Below, piece after piece: positions 7,971 to 17,202 of a stretch of DNA of 64,000 bases. The position numbers and the translations under genes were made by a program. The DNA comes from an uncultured Faecalibacterium sp. (GTDB lineage Bacteria; Bacillota; Clostridia; Oscillospirales; Ruminococcaceae): the NCBI GenBank assembly GCA_934512105.1, contig CAKSWQ010000008.1, positions 1 to 64,000 of the forward strand, in the 5' to 3' direction. The notes beneath the pieces were generated by a model. The model was not told where the DNA came from, ran no database searches, and was given only the letters and a program-made list of their open reading frames with translations. Numbering within the stretch: position 1 is the first letter of the stretch; the number at the start of each line of letters is the position of its first letter.

Positions 7971-10771
7971 GACCGCTGCGACTGACCCTTTCGGCCTTTG
8001 GCCCCTATGCCGCCGAGACCACCCTTGACCTTGAAAAGCTGGGCAAAGGCGGGCTGTACCTCATTACCGGCGACACCGGTGCGGGCAAGACCACCCTTTT
8101 TGATGCCATCACCTACGCGCTGTACGATCATTCCAGCAGCGGCATCCGGGAGGGCTCCATGCTGCGCTGCAAGTACGCAGACGACAAGACCCCCACCTTT
8201 GTGGAGCTGGAATTTGAGGTGCACGGTGTGCGCTACACGGTGCGCCGCAACCCGGAGTATCAGCGCCCCAAGGCCCGGGGCGAGGGCATGACCACTGAAA
8301 AGGCGGATGCCACCCTGACCTACCCGGACGACCGCCCGCCGGTGACCAAGGCAAAAGACGTGACCGCCGCTGTGCAGGAGATCATCGGGCTGGATTACAA
8401 CCAGTTCTCCCAGATCGTGCTCATCGCGCAGGGGCAGTTCACAAAGCTGCTCAACGCCTCTACCGAGGAGCGCAGCCGCATCTTCCGCAAGCTGTTCCGC
8501 ACCCAGCGCTATGCCCAGCTGCAGGAGCGTTTGCAGGCCGAAGCCGCCGCGCTGAACCAGCAGCGCACCGCCCAGAACGCCAAACTGGACAGCCTGCTGT
8601 CCGGGCTGCAATTCACCCCGGAGGGCCCGGATGCCGAGGCGCTGCGCGCCCTGTGCGCCCAGACCGTGCCGGAAACGGCGCTTGCCTTACTGGACGCTCT
8701 GACCGCCCGGCAGGCTGCGGCGCTGGAAGAAGCCAGCACCGCCCTGCAAACCACCGAAGCACAGCTGGACACGGTGCAGCAGCAGCTGGGTGCCGCCGCA
8801 CAGGCGCAGCGGCTGGCGCAGCAGCTGGCTGCCCGGCAGGCAGAGCTTGCCTCCGCAAAGCCCGCACTGGACGCCGCCCGCGCCGAAGCCGACCGTCACG
8901 CCGGGGACGCCGCGCAGCTGGATGCCCTGACCGCGCAGGTGACGCAGGCGCAGAGCGCTCTTGCGGCCTATGACGCGCTGGACGCCCTCTGCCGCCAGCA
9001 GGCCGAAGCGCGGGACACTGCCCGACTGGCAGCAGCGCAGGCGCAAAAGCGGCGCACCCAGCTGGACAGCCTGAACGCTGTCCTTGCCGCCGCTGAGACT
9101 GACCTTGCTGCGCTGGCAGACGCGGACACCCGGCTGCTGACCCTGCAAACCCGCAGCGCCCAGCTGGCACAGCGCGGCGAAGCGCTGGCAAAACTGGAAC
9201 AGCGCCTTGCGGACTGCCAGCGGCAGACCAAGGCTGCGCACAAAGCGCAGGAGAGTTACCGCGCCGCTGCCGCCGCGCAGGACGATGCCCGCGCCCGGCG
9301 GGACGCGCTGGAACGGGCGTTTCTGGACGCACAGGCCGGGCTGCTTGCCGAGAGCCTGACCGAGGGTATGCCCTGCCCGGTGTGCGGCAGCACCCATCAC
9401 CCCGCCCGCGCCCTGCTGCCCCATACTGCGCCCACACAGGCGCAGGTAGAAGCCGCACGGCAGTCCGCTGCCGCCGCCGACCGGCAGGCGCAAAGCGCCA
9501 GCGCTGCCGCCCAGAGCGCCCTTGCCGCTGCCAATGAAGCAAAAATCTCCCTCCGGCGGGATGCTGAGACCCTGCTGCCGGAGCGCTTTACCGCCCCGGA
9601 GGGCACGGTGCCCCTCACCTTTGCCCTGATGAGCAATGTTCTGGCCGAGGAAACCGCCGCTTTGCAGACGGAACAGGCAGACTGTGCCGCCCGGTGCCGA
9701 CAGGCTGAGGCCGACTGCCGCCGCAAAGCGCAGCTGGAAGCCGACCGGCAGGCCAAGACCCGCCAACGCCCGGCGCTGGAACAGGCCGCTGCCGAGGCCG
9801 ACCGCAGTGCCGCCGCCCAGAACGCAAGTGCTGACGCGCTGGAAGGGCAGATCGCAGAGCGGCGCGCCGCCCTGCCCTACCCCCGGCGCGCGGACGCACA
9901 GGCGGCGCTGGACAAGCTGGAAGCCGACCGCCGCGCCCTGCGCACCGGCATGGACACGGCGCAGCGCCGCCTGAAGCAGGCCGAGCAGGCCGTTGCCGCT
10001 GCCGAAGCTGCCGTAGAGGCGCTGACCGCACAGCAGACCGCCGCCCAAAAGGAGCTGCCTGCCCGCAGCGCCGAGGAGCTGACCGCACAGCAGACAGAAC
10101 TGACCGCCGCGCGGGAGGCTTTGCGCAGCCGGGAAAAGCAGCTTTCGGCACAACTGCTGCCCAACCGCAAAACGGCAGCGCAGTACCGCGCCGCCGCCGA
10201 GGCGCGGCAGGCGCTGGAAAACCGTTGGCAGTGGGTCAGCGCACTGGCTGCCACGGCGGGCGGCACCCTGACCAGCAAGCAGAAGATCCGCCTCGAAGCC
10301 TACATCCAGATGAACTATCTGGACCGCATCCTGCGCTACGCCAATACCCGGCTGATGCAGATGACCGCCGGGCAGTACGAGCTGGAGCGCATCGGCGCAG
10401 AGAACCAGCGCAGCCAGTCCGGGCTGGACCTTGGCGTCATCGACCACTACAACGGCACCCGCCGCAGCGTAAAGACCCTTTCCGGCGGCGAAAGCTTCAA
10501 GGCCTCGCTGGCGCTGGCGCTGGGCCTTTCGGACGAGGTGCAGAGCAGCGCCGGGGGCATCCGGCTGGATACTCTGTTCCTCGATGAGGGCTTCGGCTCG
10601 CTGGACGAGGAGTCGCTGGAACTGGCTATCCGGGTGCTTTCCGGCCTGACCGAGGGCGACCGGCTGGTGGGCATCATCTCCCATGTGGGGGCCCTCAAGG
10701 ACCGCATTGACCGGCAGGTGGTGGTGCACAAGGCACGCACCGGCGGCTCTACCGTAGAGCTGCGGGTGTAA
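7967..10771 (+). CDS. sbcC: Exonuclease SbcC (Rad50-type SMC ATPase subunit)
   Basis: A 934-residue SMC-like ATPase, partner of SbcD. Walker A is GDTGAGKTT (about 36-44). Two long Ala/Gln/Glu-rich coiled coils flank a zinc hook, CPVC at about residue 470, that dimerises two molecules. The C-terminal half of the ATPase has the signature LSGGESFKASLALALGLSD and Walker B LDTLFLDEGFGSLDEESL, followed by an H-loop (IISHVGAL). The coiled-coil part is very Ala/Gln rich. The protein is somewhat shorter than E. coli SbcC (about 1050) but complete. It is translationally coupled to sbcD. Confidence 0.95.
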   Translation: MRPLRLTLSAFGPYAAETTLDLEKLGKGGLYLITGDTGAGKTTLFDAITYALYDHSSSGIREGSMLRCKYADDKTPTFVELEFEVHGVRYTVRRNPEYQRPKARGEGMTTEKADATLTYPDDRPPVTKAKDVTAAVQEIIGLDYNQFSQIVLIAQGQFTKLLNASTEERSRIFRKLFRTQRYAQLQERLQAEAAALNQQRTAQNAKLDSLLSGLQFTPEGPDAEALRALCAQTVPETALALLDALTARQAAALEEASTALQTTEAQLDTVQQQLGAAAQAQRLAQQLAARQAELASAKPALDAARAEADRHAGDAAQLDALTAQVTQAQSALAAYDALDALCRQQAEARDTARLAAAQAQKRRTQLDSLNAVLAAAETDLAALADADTRLLTLQTRSAQLAQRGEALAKLEQRLADCQRQTKAAHKAQESYRAAAAAQDDARARRDALERAFLDAQAGLLAESLTEGMPCPVCGSTHHPARALLPHTAPTQAQVEAARQSAAAADRQAQSASAAAQSALAAANEAKISLRRDAETLLPERFTAPEGTVPLTFALMSNVLAEETAALQTEQADCAARCRQAEADCRRKAQLEADRQAKTRQRPALEQAAAEADRSAAAQNASADALEGQIAERRAALPYPRRADAQAALDKLEADRRALRTGMDTAQRRLKQAEQAVAAAEAAVEALTAQQTAAQKELPARSAEELTAQQTELTAAREALRSREKQLSAQLLPNRKTAAQYRAAAEARQALENRWQWVSALAATAGGTLTSKQKIRLEAYIQMNYLDRILRYANTRLMQMTAGQYELERIGAENQRSQSGLDLGVIDHYNGTRRSVKTLSGGESFKASLALALGLSDEVQSSAGGIRLDTLFLDEGFGSLDEESLELAIRVLSGLTEGDRLVGIISHVGALKDRIDRQVVVHKARTGGSTVELRV

Positions 10772-10812
10772 AACGCCGTCGGCGGGGCACACTAGGGGCG
10801 GAGGTGATTTTG

Positions 10813-11214
10813 ATGAACTCTCTGGAACCCTTCATCCGCCGTGAACTGGAAAACCAGCCCGGCACCGCTGCCGCCCCGCAGGCAACCAGCACCCGCAATG
10901 CCCCGCCGCTGGGCAGTATGCCCCTGCAGCCCCCGGCTGCGCCGGACACGCCCGGCACCCAGCTGCCCCCGCCGGAACTGCCGCAGCCGGAAAAGCCCGG
11001 CGTCCCCATGACAGACGGCACCCCCATGGCCTGCCGCCAGAAGAATGCCGCCGCCTTTCTGGCCGGGGACGTGCAGACCAGCGTGATGGCGCACTACGCG
11101 CCCGAACTGTTCAGCACAAAGCAGAAGCTGCACAGCCGCCAGCCCGCCTCGGACGAGGACACCGCCGCCGTTTTGGAGCTGGTAGAATGGCGCGAGGACG
11201 CCCCTTACGGCTGA
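10813..11214 (+). CDS. Hypothetical protein with proline-rich N-terminal half
   Basis: I do not recognise this 133-residue protein. The first third is rich in Pro and Ala (PLGSMPLQPPAAPDTPGTQLPPPELPQPEK) and is probably disordered. The C-terminal half looks folded (CRQKNAAAFLAGDVQTSVMAHYAPELFSTKQKL and a helix DEDTAAVLELVEW). No signal peptide or membrane segment is seen. The ATG at 10813 is chosen because GGCGGAGG lies 8 nt upstream; a GTG at 10804 is in frame but overlaps that site. The third-codon bias (C/G) agrees with coding. It lies 41 bp after sbcC and is probably in the same operon. Confidence 0.65.
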   Translation: MNSLEPFIRRELENQPGTAAAPQATSTRNAPPLGSMPLQPPAAPDTPGTQLPPPELPQPEKPGVPMTDGTPMACRQKNAAAFLAGDVQTSVMAHYAPELFSTKQKLHSRQPASDEDTAAVLELVEWREDAPYG

Positions 11215-11315
11215 TTGTTACAAAATTTTTTTAAAATATTTCAGTTTACCAGTTGAAATCTCGCCGCACTTCCCTTATTATGGTAGCATACAAACATAAA
11301 GGCAGGTTTTGCAAT

Positions 11316-11537
11316 ATGGCAGAGATCAAATACGAAGTTGTCCAGCGTGTAGCCGTGCTGAGCCAGCGTCCCCGCGGCTGGGAGCGTCAGCTGAACCTTA
11401 TCAGCTGGAACGACGGCGAGCCCAAGTACGACATCCGCGACTGGTCCCCGGACGGCACCCGCATGGGCAAGGGCATCTCCCTGAGCCACGACGAGCTGGC
11501 CATCCTCAAGGGCATTCTGGAGGACATGGAGCTGTGA
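11316..11537 (+). CDS. PC4/YdbC-family ssDNA-binding protein
   Basis: A 73-residue protein matching the Firmicutes YdbC family, which has the PC4 transcription coactivator fold and binds single-stranded nucleic acid as a dimer. The diagnostic blocks are EIKYEVVQRVAVLS, GWERQLNLISWND, KYDIRDWSPDG and MGKGISLS. The ATG at 11316 gives the canonical N-terminus; in-frame upstream codons are not conserved in type. Its stop overlaps the GTG start of the HD-domain gene (GTGA), so the two are coupled. Its position after sbcCD is consistent with a DNA-metabolism role, but no specific role is known. Confidence 0.9.
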   Translation: MAEIKYEVVQRVAVLSQRPRGWERQLNLISWNDGEPKYDIRDWSPDGTRMGKGISLSHDELAILKGILEDMEL

Positions 11538-12121
11538 GCGGGGGCGACCGCGCAGAGTTTCTGGACGTCTGGCAGCGAAACGTCACCCGCCCGGGCAGCG
11601 AAAAGCTGCTGGACTGGCTGGACAAAAAGACGGATTTTTTCACCGCACCGGCCTCCACCCGTTTTCACGGTGCCTGTGAGGGCGGGCTGTGCATGCACAG
11701 CCTGAACGTCTACCATGCACTGCACGACAGCTTTTTCACCGAGGGCGAAAGCGAGGAAAGCTACGCCATCTGTGCCCTGCTGCACGATCTGTGCAAGGCC
11801 AACTACTACAAGCTGGGCACCCGCAACGTGAAGAATGAGGCCACCGGACAGTGGGAAAAAGCGCCCTTTTACAGTGTGGATGATCTGTTTCCCTACGGTC
11901 ACGGCGAAAAGAGCGTGTTCCTCATTGAGCGGTTCATGAAGCTGAAGGTAGAGGAAGCGGTTGCCATCCGCTGGCACATGGGCGGCTTTGACGATGCTGC
12001 CCGGGGCGGCTGTTTTGCCATCTCGGAAGCATACGACAAGTACCCGCTGGCGGTCAAGCTGCACATCGCAGACCTGCAGGCTACCTATCTGATGGAGCAC
12101 CGCACCAGCAATATGCGCTGA
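11534..12121 (+). CDS. HD-domain phosphohydrolase
   Basis: A 195-residue protein with the HD metal-dependent phosphohydrolase motifs: a His in CMHSLNVYHAL (about 56-66), the paired LLHDLCKANYY (HD about 81-82), and a later IRWHMGGFDD. Family members hydrolyse nucleotides or nucleic-acid ends; the substrate is unknown here. The start is the GTG at 11534, which overlaps the TGA of the YdbC gene; GGAGGACATGGAG just upstream supplies the ribosome site. A strong terminator follows. The fold call is firm, the substrate open. Confidence 0.85.
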   Translation: MSGGDRAEFLDVWQRNVTRPGSEKLLDWLDKKTDFFTAPASTRFHGACEGGLCMHSLNVYHALHDSFFTEGESEESYAICALLHDLCKANYYKLGTRNVKNEATGQWEKAPFYSVDDLFPYGHGEKSVFLIERFMKLKVEEAVAIRWHMGGFDDAARGGCFAISEAYDKYPLAVKLHIADLQATYLMEHRTSNMR

Positions 12122-12130
12122 ATAAACTAA

Positions 12131-12170
12131 ACAGGCGGCTGTACAGCATTTTGTACAGCCGCCTGTTTTG
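12131..12170 (+). terminator. Intrinsic terminator after HD-domain gene
   Basis: ACAGGCGGCTGTAC and its perfect complement around a short loop, followed by TTTT. Confidence 0.9.
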
Positions 12171-12192
12171 CTATGAAAACACTCAACAAAGG

Positions 12193-12232
12193 CAATGTCG
12201 GGCAGTCTGTGGACTGCCCGACATTGTATTTT
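12193..12232. terminator. 15-bp hairpin between convergent genes
   Basis: CAATGTCGGGCAGTC and its exact complement flank TGTG, followed by TATTTT on the + strand. It sits just after the end of the leftward DUF3842 operon and may act on either strand, though the minus-strand U-run is poor. Confidence 0.6.
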
Positions 12233-12266
12233 AAAGTCTTCTATTTTGCTGCAAAAGCAGCGTTCT

Positions 12267-12686
12267 TCAGCAGCCTTCCCCGGCGCAGAGGGCTTTCACC
12301 TTCTGCACGGCGGCAGCTACAAGGCTGCCGATGGGCTGGTCGGGCACGCCGACAATGTAGTTTTCGCAGTGATTCACCGGGATCAGCACCCGGGTGGCGC
12401 TGCTCTGGCACACCGCCGTGGCCATGGCGGGGGTGATCTCTCCCAGCAGCGCGTCTGCAATGACGATGCCGATGGGCCCCACGATGATATCCGCATTGCG
12501 GCAGTTCACCACCACAGCGTTCTCCCCGGTGGCGGCGCGCTGCGCCCCGGCCTTGTGCATGGCCTGTGCGGCGACACTGTTGGTGCCCACGGCTACCAGC
12601 CGGATGTCCGGGCACTGGGCGCTGAGAGCAGCCACCAGCTGGCGGCCCAGTCCCCCGCCCTGCCCGTCAATGACAAGCACATTCAT
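12267..12686 (-). CDS. DUF3842 family protein
   Basis: A 139-residue protein that fits DUF3842 throughout: MNVLVIDGQGGGLGRQLV (a Rossmann-like glycine-rich start), IRLVAVGTNSVAAQAMHKAGA, GENAVVVNC, ADIIVGPIGIVIADALLGEITPAMA, and RVLIPVNHCENYIVGV. The family is common in Clostridia; function unknown. The GQGGG loop suggests nucleotide or dinucleotide binding. It follows the pepV-type dipeptidase after 8 bp on the same strand, so it is probably co-transcribed with it. Confidence 0.9.
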   Translation of the reverse strand: MNVLVIDGQGGGLGRQLVAALSAQCPDIRLVAVGTNSVAAQAMHKAGAQRAATGENAVVVNCRNADIIVGPIGIVIADALLGEITPAMATAVCQSSATRVLIPVNHCENYIVGVPDQPIGSLVAAAVQKVKALCAGEGC

Positions 12687-12694
12687 GCTGTACC

Positions 12695-14083
12695 TCAGAA
12701 GTCGATCTCTTCCAGCCGCAGCAGCGCCAGAATGTAGATCTTGACGGCCTCCAGCAGCTTGTCGATGGGGGCAGCTTCGTTAGCACCGTGCATCGGGCCG
12801 CCGAACTCCGGCAGAACCACATCCTCATGCTCCGGGCCGAAGCTGACGGCATAGGGGAAGTGACGGGCATAGGTGCCGCCGCCCATGGTAAAGGGGGTGG
12901 CGTTCTCGCCGGTCACCTCGTTGTAGGTGTCGATGCAGGCGCGGATGGCGGGGCTGTCGGCCTCGATATAGAAAGGCTCGGCTGCGTCCACATCCTCCAG
13001 CTTTGCGCCATCGCCCAGCGCAGCGGTGACCTGTGCGGTCAGCTTTTCGCCGTCGGTGCAGGTGGGGAAGCGGCTGTCGATGGTCTGCACCAGCTTGCCG
13101 TCCTCCATATAGATGCGGCCGCCGATGATGGTCAGCGGGCCGAAGGGGCCATCGGCGCAGTCAATGCCAAGGCCGGTGCCTGTGGTGGAGCTGTGCAGCT
13201 TGTGCAGTGCCTCCAGATAAGCGCGCTCAGCATCATTGCACAGGCCATTGTCCAGCAGATAATCCACCACCAGACCGATGGCGTTCACCGTGCCCTCCGG
13301 CATGGCGGCGTGGCCGGACTTGCCCCAGCCGCGCACCCGCACGCCGTCCCCTTCCGGTTCCAGCGTAATGTTGGGAGCGTTCTTCAGCTTGCTGATATCG
13401 GTTCTGACCAGAGCGCTGGCGCGGTCCGGCACAGCGTTGTTGGCTACACCGCCCTCAAACTCTGCAATGACGCCGTTGCACACCGGGCTGACGATCTTGC
13501 CGCCGAAGTGGCCTTTTTCGCCGTTGCACACCGGGAACTCGGCATCCGGGGTAAAGCAGAACACCGGGGCAGGGTAGTTTTCCAGATAGTACTTCACGTC
13601 GTTCATGTGGGTCTCTTCGTTGTCGCCCACAATGGCGCGGATGGGGTAGCGCAGCTGGTAGCCCTGCTCCTTGAGGAATTTCAGCGCGTACAGGGTAACG
13701 ATCATCGGGCCCTTATCGTCCGAGACGCCGCGGCCCAGCAGCCAGCCGTCCTGAATGCGCATCTTAAAGGGGTCTGCCGTCCAGCCGTTGCCCACGGGCA
13801 CAACGTCCACATGGCAGATGGTAGCCAGATATTTTTCGGGGTCTGCACCGGCCAGCTCGGCATAACCGATGTAGTTTTCGCAGTTGCGGGTGGCAAAGCC
13901 CATGCCTGCTGCCAGTTCCAGCGTCTTGTCCAGCGCTGCCCGGGGGCCTGCGCCGAAGGGTGCGCCCTCCTCCGGGGTGCCCTCCACGCTGTCAATGGCG
14001 ACCAGCGCTGCAATGTCCTGCAGCAGCTGCTCCTTGTTTTCCGCAATGTATGCGTCAATTTTCTGATTCAGTGCCTGATCCAT
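12695..14083 (-). CDS. pepV: Sapep/PepV family M20 metallodipeptidase
   Basis: A 462-residue M20 metallopeptidase close to PepV/Sapep, cytoplasmic dipeptidases that use a di-metal (Zn or Mn) centre. Metal and catalytic motifs are CHVDVVPVGNGW (His-Asp), GRGVSDDKGP (Asp), GDNEETHMND (Glu-Glu), FTPDAEFPVCNGEKG, and the C-terminal GGGTYARHFP with the last His. The lid/dimer domain is between about residues 180 and 340. Length is normal for PepV (about 465-470). The ATG start has AAAGGAC nearby. It cleaves dipeptides taken up or produced during proteolysis; exact specificity cannot be read. Confidence 0.92.
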   Translation of the reverse strand: MDQALNQKIDAYIAENKEQLLQDIAALVAIDSVEGTPEEGAPFGAGPRAALDKTLELAAGMGFATRNCENYIGYAELAGADPEKYLATICHVDVVPVGNGWTADPFKMRIQDGWLLGRGVSDDKGPMIVTLYALKFLKEQGYQLRYPIRAIVGDNEETHMNDVKYYLENYPAPVFCFTPDAEFPVCNGEKGHFGGKIVSPVCNGVIAEFEGGVANNAVPDRASALVRTDISKLKNAPNITLEPEGDGVRVRGWGKSGHAAMPEGTVNAIGLVVDYLLDNGLCNDAERAYLEALHKLHSSTTGTGLGIDCADGPFGPLTIIGGRIYMEDGKLVQTIDSRFPTCTDGEKLTAQVTAALGDGAKLEDVDAAEPFYIEADSPAIRACIDTYNEVTGENATPFTMGGGTYARHFPYAVSFGPEHEDVVLPEFGGPMHGANEAAPIDKLLEAVKIYILALLRLEEIDF

Positions 14084-14205
14084 GTTCTATAACGTCCTTT
14101 CTGACCGGGAGCGTATCCCTGTCTTTACACAACTGTTACTCAGTTTAGCACACTCCGGGTGGAAAAGCTACCGGCATTTTTCACGACAAAAGCATTCGCC
14201 TTTTG

Positions 14206-14691
14206 TCAGCCTGCCGCAAACAGCCCGCTGACCGCGCCCAGCAGCCCGGCGCTTGCCAGACCCATAATGACACCTGCCAGCAGCACGCCGCCCATGCAGG
14301 CGATCAACACGTCCTTGAACTTCATATCCAGAATGGAGGCTGCCAGCGTGCCCGTCCACGCACCGGTGCCCGGCAGCGGAATGCCCACGAACAGAAGCAG
14401 CGCCACGGTCAGACCCTTGCCGGCCTTGGCTTCCAGTGCACGGCCGCCCTTTTCGCCCTTGTTGATGCAAAAGCGGCAGATGGGGCCGATGAGGGGCTTG
14501 TGGTAGCCCCAGATGAGGAACTTGCGGGCAAACAGGTAGATGAAGGGCACCGGGATCATATTGCCCAGCACGCACAAAAGGTAGGTAGGCAGAACCGGCA
14601 GCCCCATGCCAAGCCCGATGGGGATGGCCCCGCGCAGCTCGATGATGGGCACCATGGAGATAAAGAAGATCAGAAGATAATTTTTCAGCAT
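14206..14691 (-). CDS. Small multidrug-export family membrane protein
   Basis: A 161-residue polytopic protein of the Sm_multidrug_ex family (COG2426). It shows a first helix YLLIFFISMVPIIELRGAIPIGLGMGLP (the ELRGAIP motif is diagnostic), a second helix region VLGNMIPVPFIYLFARKFL, a cytoplasmic charged loop with KGEKGGRALEAKAGKG, and a second half LLFVGIPLPGTGAWTGTLAASILD. The substrate is unknown and 'multidrug' is only the family label. It lies 15 bp after exonuclease III on the same strand. Confidence 0.85.
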   Translation of the reverse strand: MLKNYLLIFFISMVPIIELRGAIPIGLGMGLPVLPTYLLCVLGNMIPVPFIYLFARKFLIWGYHKPLIGPICRFCINKGEKGGRALEAKAGKGLTVALLLFVGIPLPGTGAWTGTLAASILDMKFKDVLIACMGGVLLAGVIMGLASAGLLGAVSGLFAAG

Positions 14692-14706
14692 TGGCTTCTC
14701 CTTATA

Positions 14707-15459
14707 TTACAGGTCGATCTGCAGCTCCACCGGGCAATGGTCGGAGCCGAAGATCTCGTTGTGGATCTCGGCGGCGCGGATGCGGTCTGCAATGCGCCGG
14801 GAAACGATAAAATAGTCGATGCGCCAGCCCGCGTTCTTTTCCCGCGCGTGGAAGCGGTAGCTCCACCAGCTGTACTTCACCTCGTCCGGGTGCACCACCC
14901 GGAAGCTGTCCGCAAAACCCGCCGCCAGCAGTTCGGTCATCTTGGCGCGCTCCTGATCGGTAAAGCCCGCGCTCATGCGGTTGGTCTTGGCGTTTTTGAT
15001 ATCCATCTCGGTGTGCGCTACGTTCAGATCGCCGCACAGGATCACCGGCTTTTTTGCGTCCAGTGCCAGCAGGTACGCCCGGAAGGCGTCCTCCCACTCC
15101 ATGCGGTAGTCCAGCCGCTTCAACCCGTCCTGACTGTTGGGGGTGTAGCAGTTTACCAGATAAAAGCCGGGGTATTCCAGCGTCAGCACCCGCCCCTCGT
15201 GGTCGTGCTGTTCCAGCCCGATGCCGGTGGTCACTGCCAGCGGTGCCGTTTTGCACCAGCAGGCTGTGCCGGAATAGCCCTTTTTCTCGGCTGAGTAGGT
15301 GTATTCGGTGTAGCCCTCCGGTGCAAAATCCGCCTGTCCCGGCTGCATCTTGGTCTCCTGCACCGAGAAGATGTCCGCGTCCAGCGCGGCAAAGCTTTCG
15401 GCGAAGCCGTGGGTCAGGCAGGCGCGCAGGCCATTCACGTTCCAGCTGATCAGTTTCAT
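14707..15459 (-). CDS. xth: Exodeoxyribonuclease III (AP endonuclease)
   Basis: A 250-residue member of the EEP nuclease family. It cleaves at abasic sites and removes 3'-blocking groups in base excision repair. Motifs: ISWNVNGLRA (4-13), VQETKM (Glu, about 34), NCYTPNSQ, the DLN of LCGDLNVAHTEMD (about 149-161), KYSWWSYRFHAREKNAGWRIDYF (about 195-217), and GSDHCPV (His, about 239). All catalytic residues are present. The gene starts 15 bp after the MATE pump gene and is probably in its operon. Confidence 0.95.
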   Translation of the reverse strand: MKLISWNVNGLRACLTHGFAESFAALDADIFSVQETKMQPGQADFAPEGYTEYTYSAEKKGYSGTACWCKTAPLAVTTGIGLEQHDHEGRVLTLEYPGFYLVNCYTPNSQDGLKRLDYRMEWEDAFRAYLLALDAKKPVILCGDLNVAHTEMDIKNAKTNRMSAGFTDQERAKMTELLAAGFADSFRVVHPDEVKYSWWSYRFHAREKNAGWRIDYFIVSRRIADRIRAAEIHNEIFGSDHCPVELQIDL

Positions 15460-15474
15460 GCTTTTCTCCTTCTG

Positions 15475-16851
15475 TTATGCCTGATATTTGGTTTTCCATG
15501 CACCGCTGCGGAAGCGCAGCACAAAGCAGGTCACGCGGCAGGTCCAGTCGATGACCATAGCCACCCACACGCCCACAGCGCCCCAGCCCATGCGGACACA
15601 CAGCAGATAGCTGAAACCCAGCCGCCAGCACGCCATGCTGAGGATGGACACCACCATGGTAAATTTTACGTCGTTTGCCGCGCGCAGGGCGTTGGGCAGC
15701 ACGAAGGACAGCGGCCAGAAGAGGATGGCGCAGCCCGCGTGGATGGTGACCAACGTAATGGCCAGCTCCATGGTCTCACCGGAAAGGGCGTAGATGCCCA
15801 CCAGCTGCCGGAGGAACAGCAAAATTGCTCCGTTGGAAAGCCCCATGGTGATATAAGCCCACAGCAGCAGTTTGCGGGTGTAGTAAACGGTCTGCTCGTG
15901 GTCACCGGCACCGATGCAGCGCCCCACCACCGTGATCATGGCCAGACTGATGGCCTTGCCCGGGATGACGCCCATACCGTCCAGATTGTTGGCCACGGCG
16001 TTGGCCGCGATCTGCACCGTGCCGAAGGTGGAGATCATGCTCACCACCAGAATGCGCCCGGCCTCGAACAGGCTGTTCTCAAAGGCTGAGGGGATGCCGA
16101 TGCCCAGAATTCGCTTTGCCATGCCGCCGTCCAGCCGCAGGGTCTTGGGCACGGAAAGCACTGCATCTTCCCGGTAGCACTTGCGTAAAATCAGCGCCGC
16201 AGCCACCACACGGGACACCACGCTGGGCCACGCTACGCCGTCCACCCCCATTTTGAAGCCGAAGATGCACACCGCATTGCCCACGATGTTGATAATGTTC
16301 ATCAGAAAGCTGATCTGCATGGAGATCTTGGAGTTGCCGATGCTGCGGAACAGTGCCGCACCGCCGTTGTACAGCGCCAGAAACGGGTAGCTGAGGGCGA
16401 TGATCTGCAAATACTTCACGCCCGCGTCCAGCACGTCGGTATCAATAGAGCCGTAGAACAGCCGGATCATGGGGCGGGCCAGCACAAAGCATACTGCGCC
16501 GATCACCACACCGGACAAACCGCTGAGCAGCAGCAGCTGACCGGCGCTTTTGTCGGCATCCTGCCTGTCCTTTGCGCCCAGATACTGGCTTACCACCACC
16601 GCGCCGCCGGTAGCCAGCGCCGCAAACAGCACGATGATGAGGTTGTTGATCATATCCACCAGACTGACGCCGGAGATGGCTGCCTCGCCGCAGCGGGACA
16701 CCATCATGGTGTCGGCCATGCCCACCGTCACTTCCAGCAGCTGCTCCACCAGCAGCGGGACGGCCAGTACCAGCAGTTCCTTTTGGCTGAACAGCGGCTC
16801 CCGCCCGCCGGTCAGCCTGTTTTTTTCATTGCCATGCAGTAGCTTTGTCAT
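15475..16851 (-). CDS. MATE family efflux transporter
   Basis: A 458-residue protein with twelve predicted hydrophobic segments in two repeats, typical of MATE (NorM/DinF-like) cation-coupled exporters. Seen: LAVPLLVEQLLEVTVGMADTMMV (helix 1), the first-half motif with GGAVVVSQYLGAKD, and the second-half IPSAFENSLFEAGRILVVSMI with ANAVANNLDG...PGKAISLAMITVVGRCIGAGD. The start at 16851 (MTKLLHGNEK) is chosen for the GGAGGGGAG site just upstream; 30 further in-frame codons upstream are hydrophilic and unlike the family. The substrate is unknown. Confidence 0.92.
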   Translation of the reverse strand: MTKLLHGNEKNRLTGGREPLFSQKELLVLAVPLLVEQLLEVTVGMADTMMVSRCGEAAISGVSLVDMINNLIIVLFAALATGGAVVVSQYLGAKDRQDADKSAGQLLLLSGLSGVVIGAVCFVLARPMIRLFYGSIDTDVLDAGVKYLQIIALSYPFLALYNGGAALFRSIGNSKISMQISFLMNIINIVGNAVCIFGFKMGVDGVAWPSVVSRVVAAALILRKCYREDAVLSVPKTLRLDGGMAKRILGIGIPSAFENSLFEAGRILVVSMISTFGTVQIAANAVANNLDGMGVIPGKAISLAMITVVGRCIGAGDHEQTVYYTRKLLLWAYITMGLSNGAILLFLRQLVGIYALSGETMELAITLVTIHAGCAILFWPLSFVLPNALRAANDVKFTMVVSILSMACWRLGFSYLLCVRMGWGAVGVWVAMVIDWTCRVTCFVLRFRSGAWKTKYQA

Positions 16852-17167
16852 TCGTTTCTCCCCTCCCGGCACCGGACACTTTTCCGGTACGCCGCCGCTG
16901 CCCGGCGCGTGTATTCTTCCGGTTGCAGCAGATATGTCCATCTTAACACACCCCCGGCTGCTTGTAAAGCGGTGTAAGCTACATCCCCGCAGAAATCAAT
17001 TTCCCTGCCTATCGCCCATTGCCCGCCGGTTTTATAAAGGTATCCCTGTGCGGTTTTCTGATTTTATGCTTGTTCGTCAGTTTGCCGGGAACTTTCCGTA
17101 AAATTTGTGCGTTTCTACAAAAATGCGATTTCCCGCGTATTTTTGGGCAAGAATTTTAAAAAACCTC
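16852..17167. other. Non-coding stretch upstream of MATE gene
   Basis: About 310 bases with lowered GC and no credible reading frame. It should hold the leftward MATE promoter; a possible TTGATT-17-TACACC pair lies near 16975-17005 on the minus strand but is weak. Nothing else is recognised. Confidence 0.4.
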
Positions 17168-17196
17168 TTGCAATTTTTGTTCTGAAGTGGTATGTT
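17168..17196 (+). promoter_or_regulatory. Promoter for candidate small RNA
   Basis: TTGCAA, a 17-bp spacer, then TGG-TATGTT (extended -10). Confidence 0.5.
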
Positions 17197-17202
17197 GTAT
17201 CC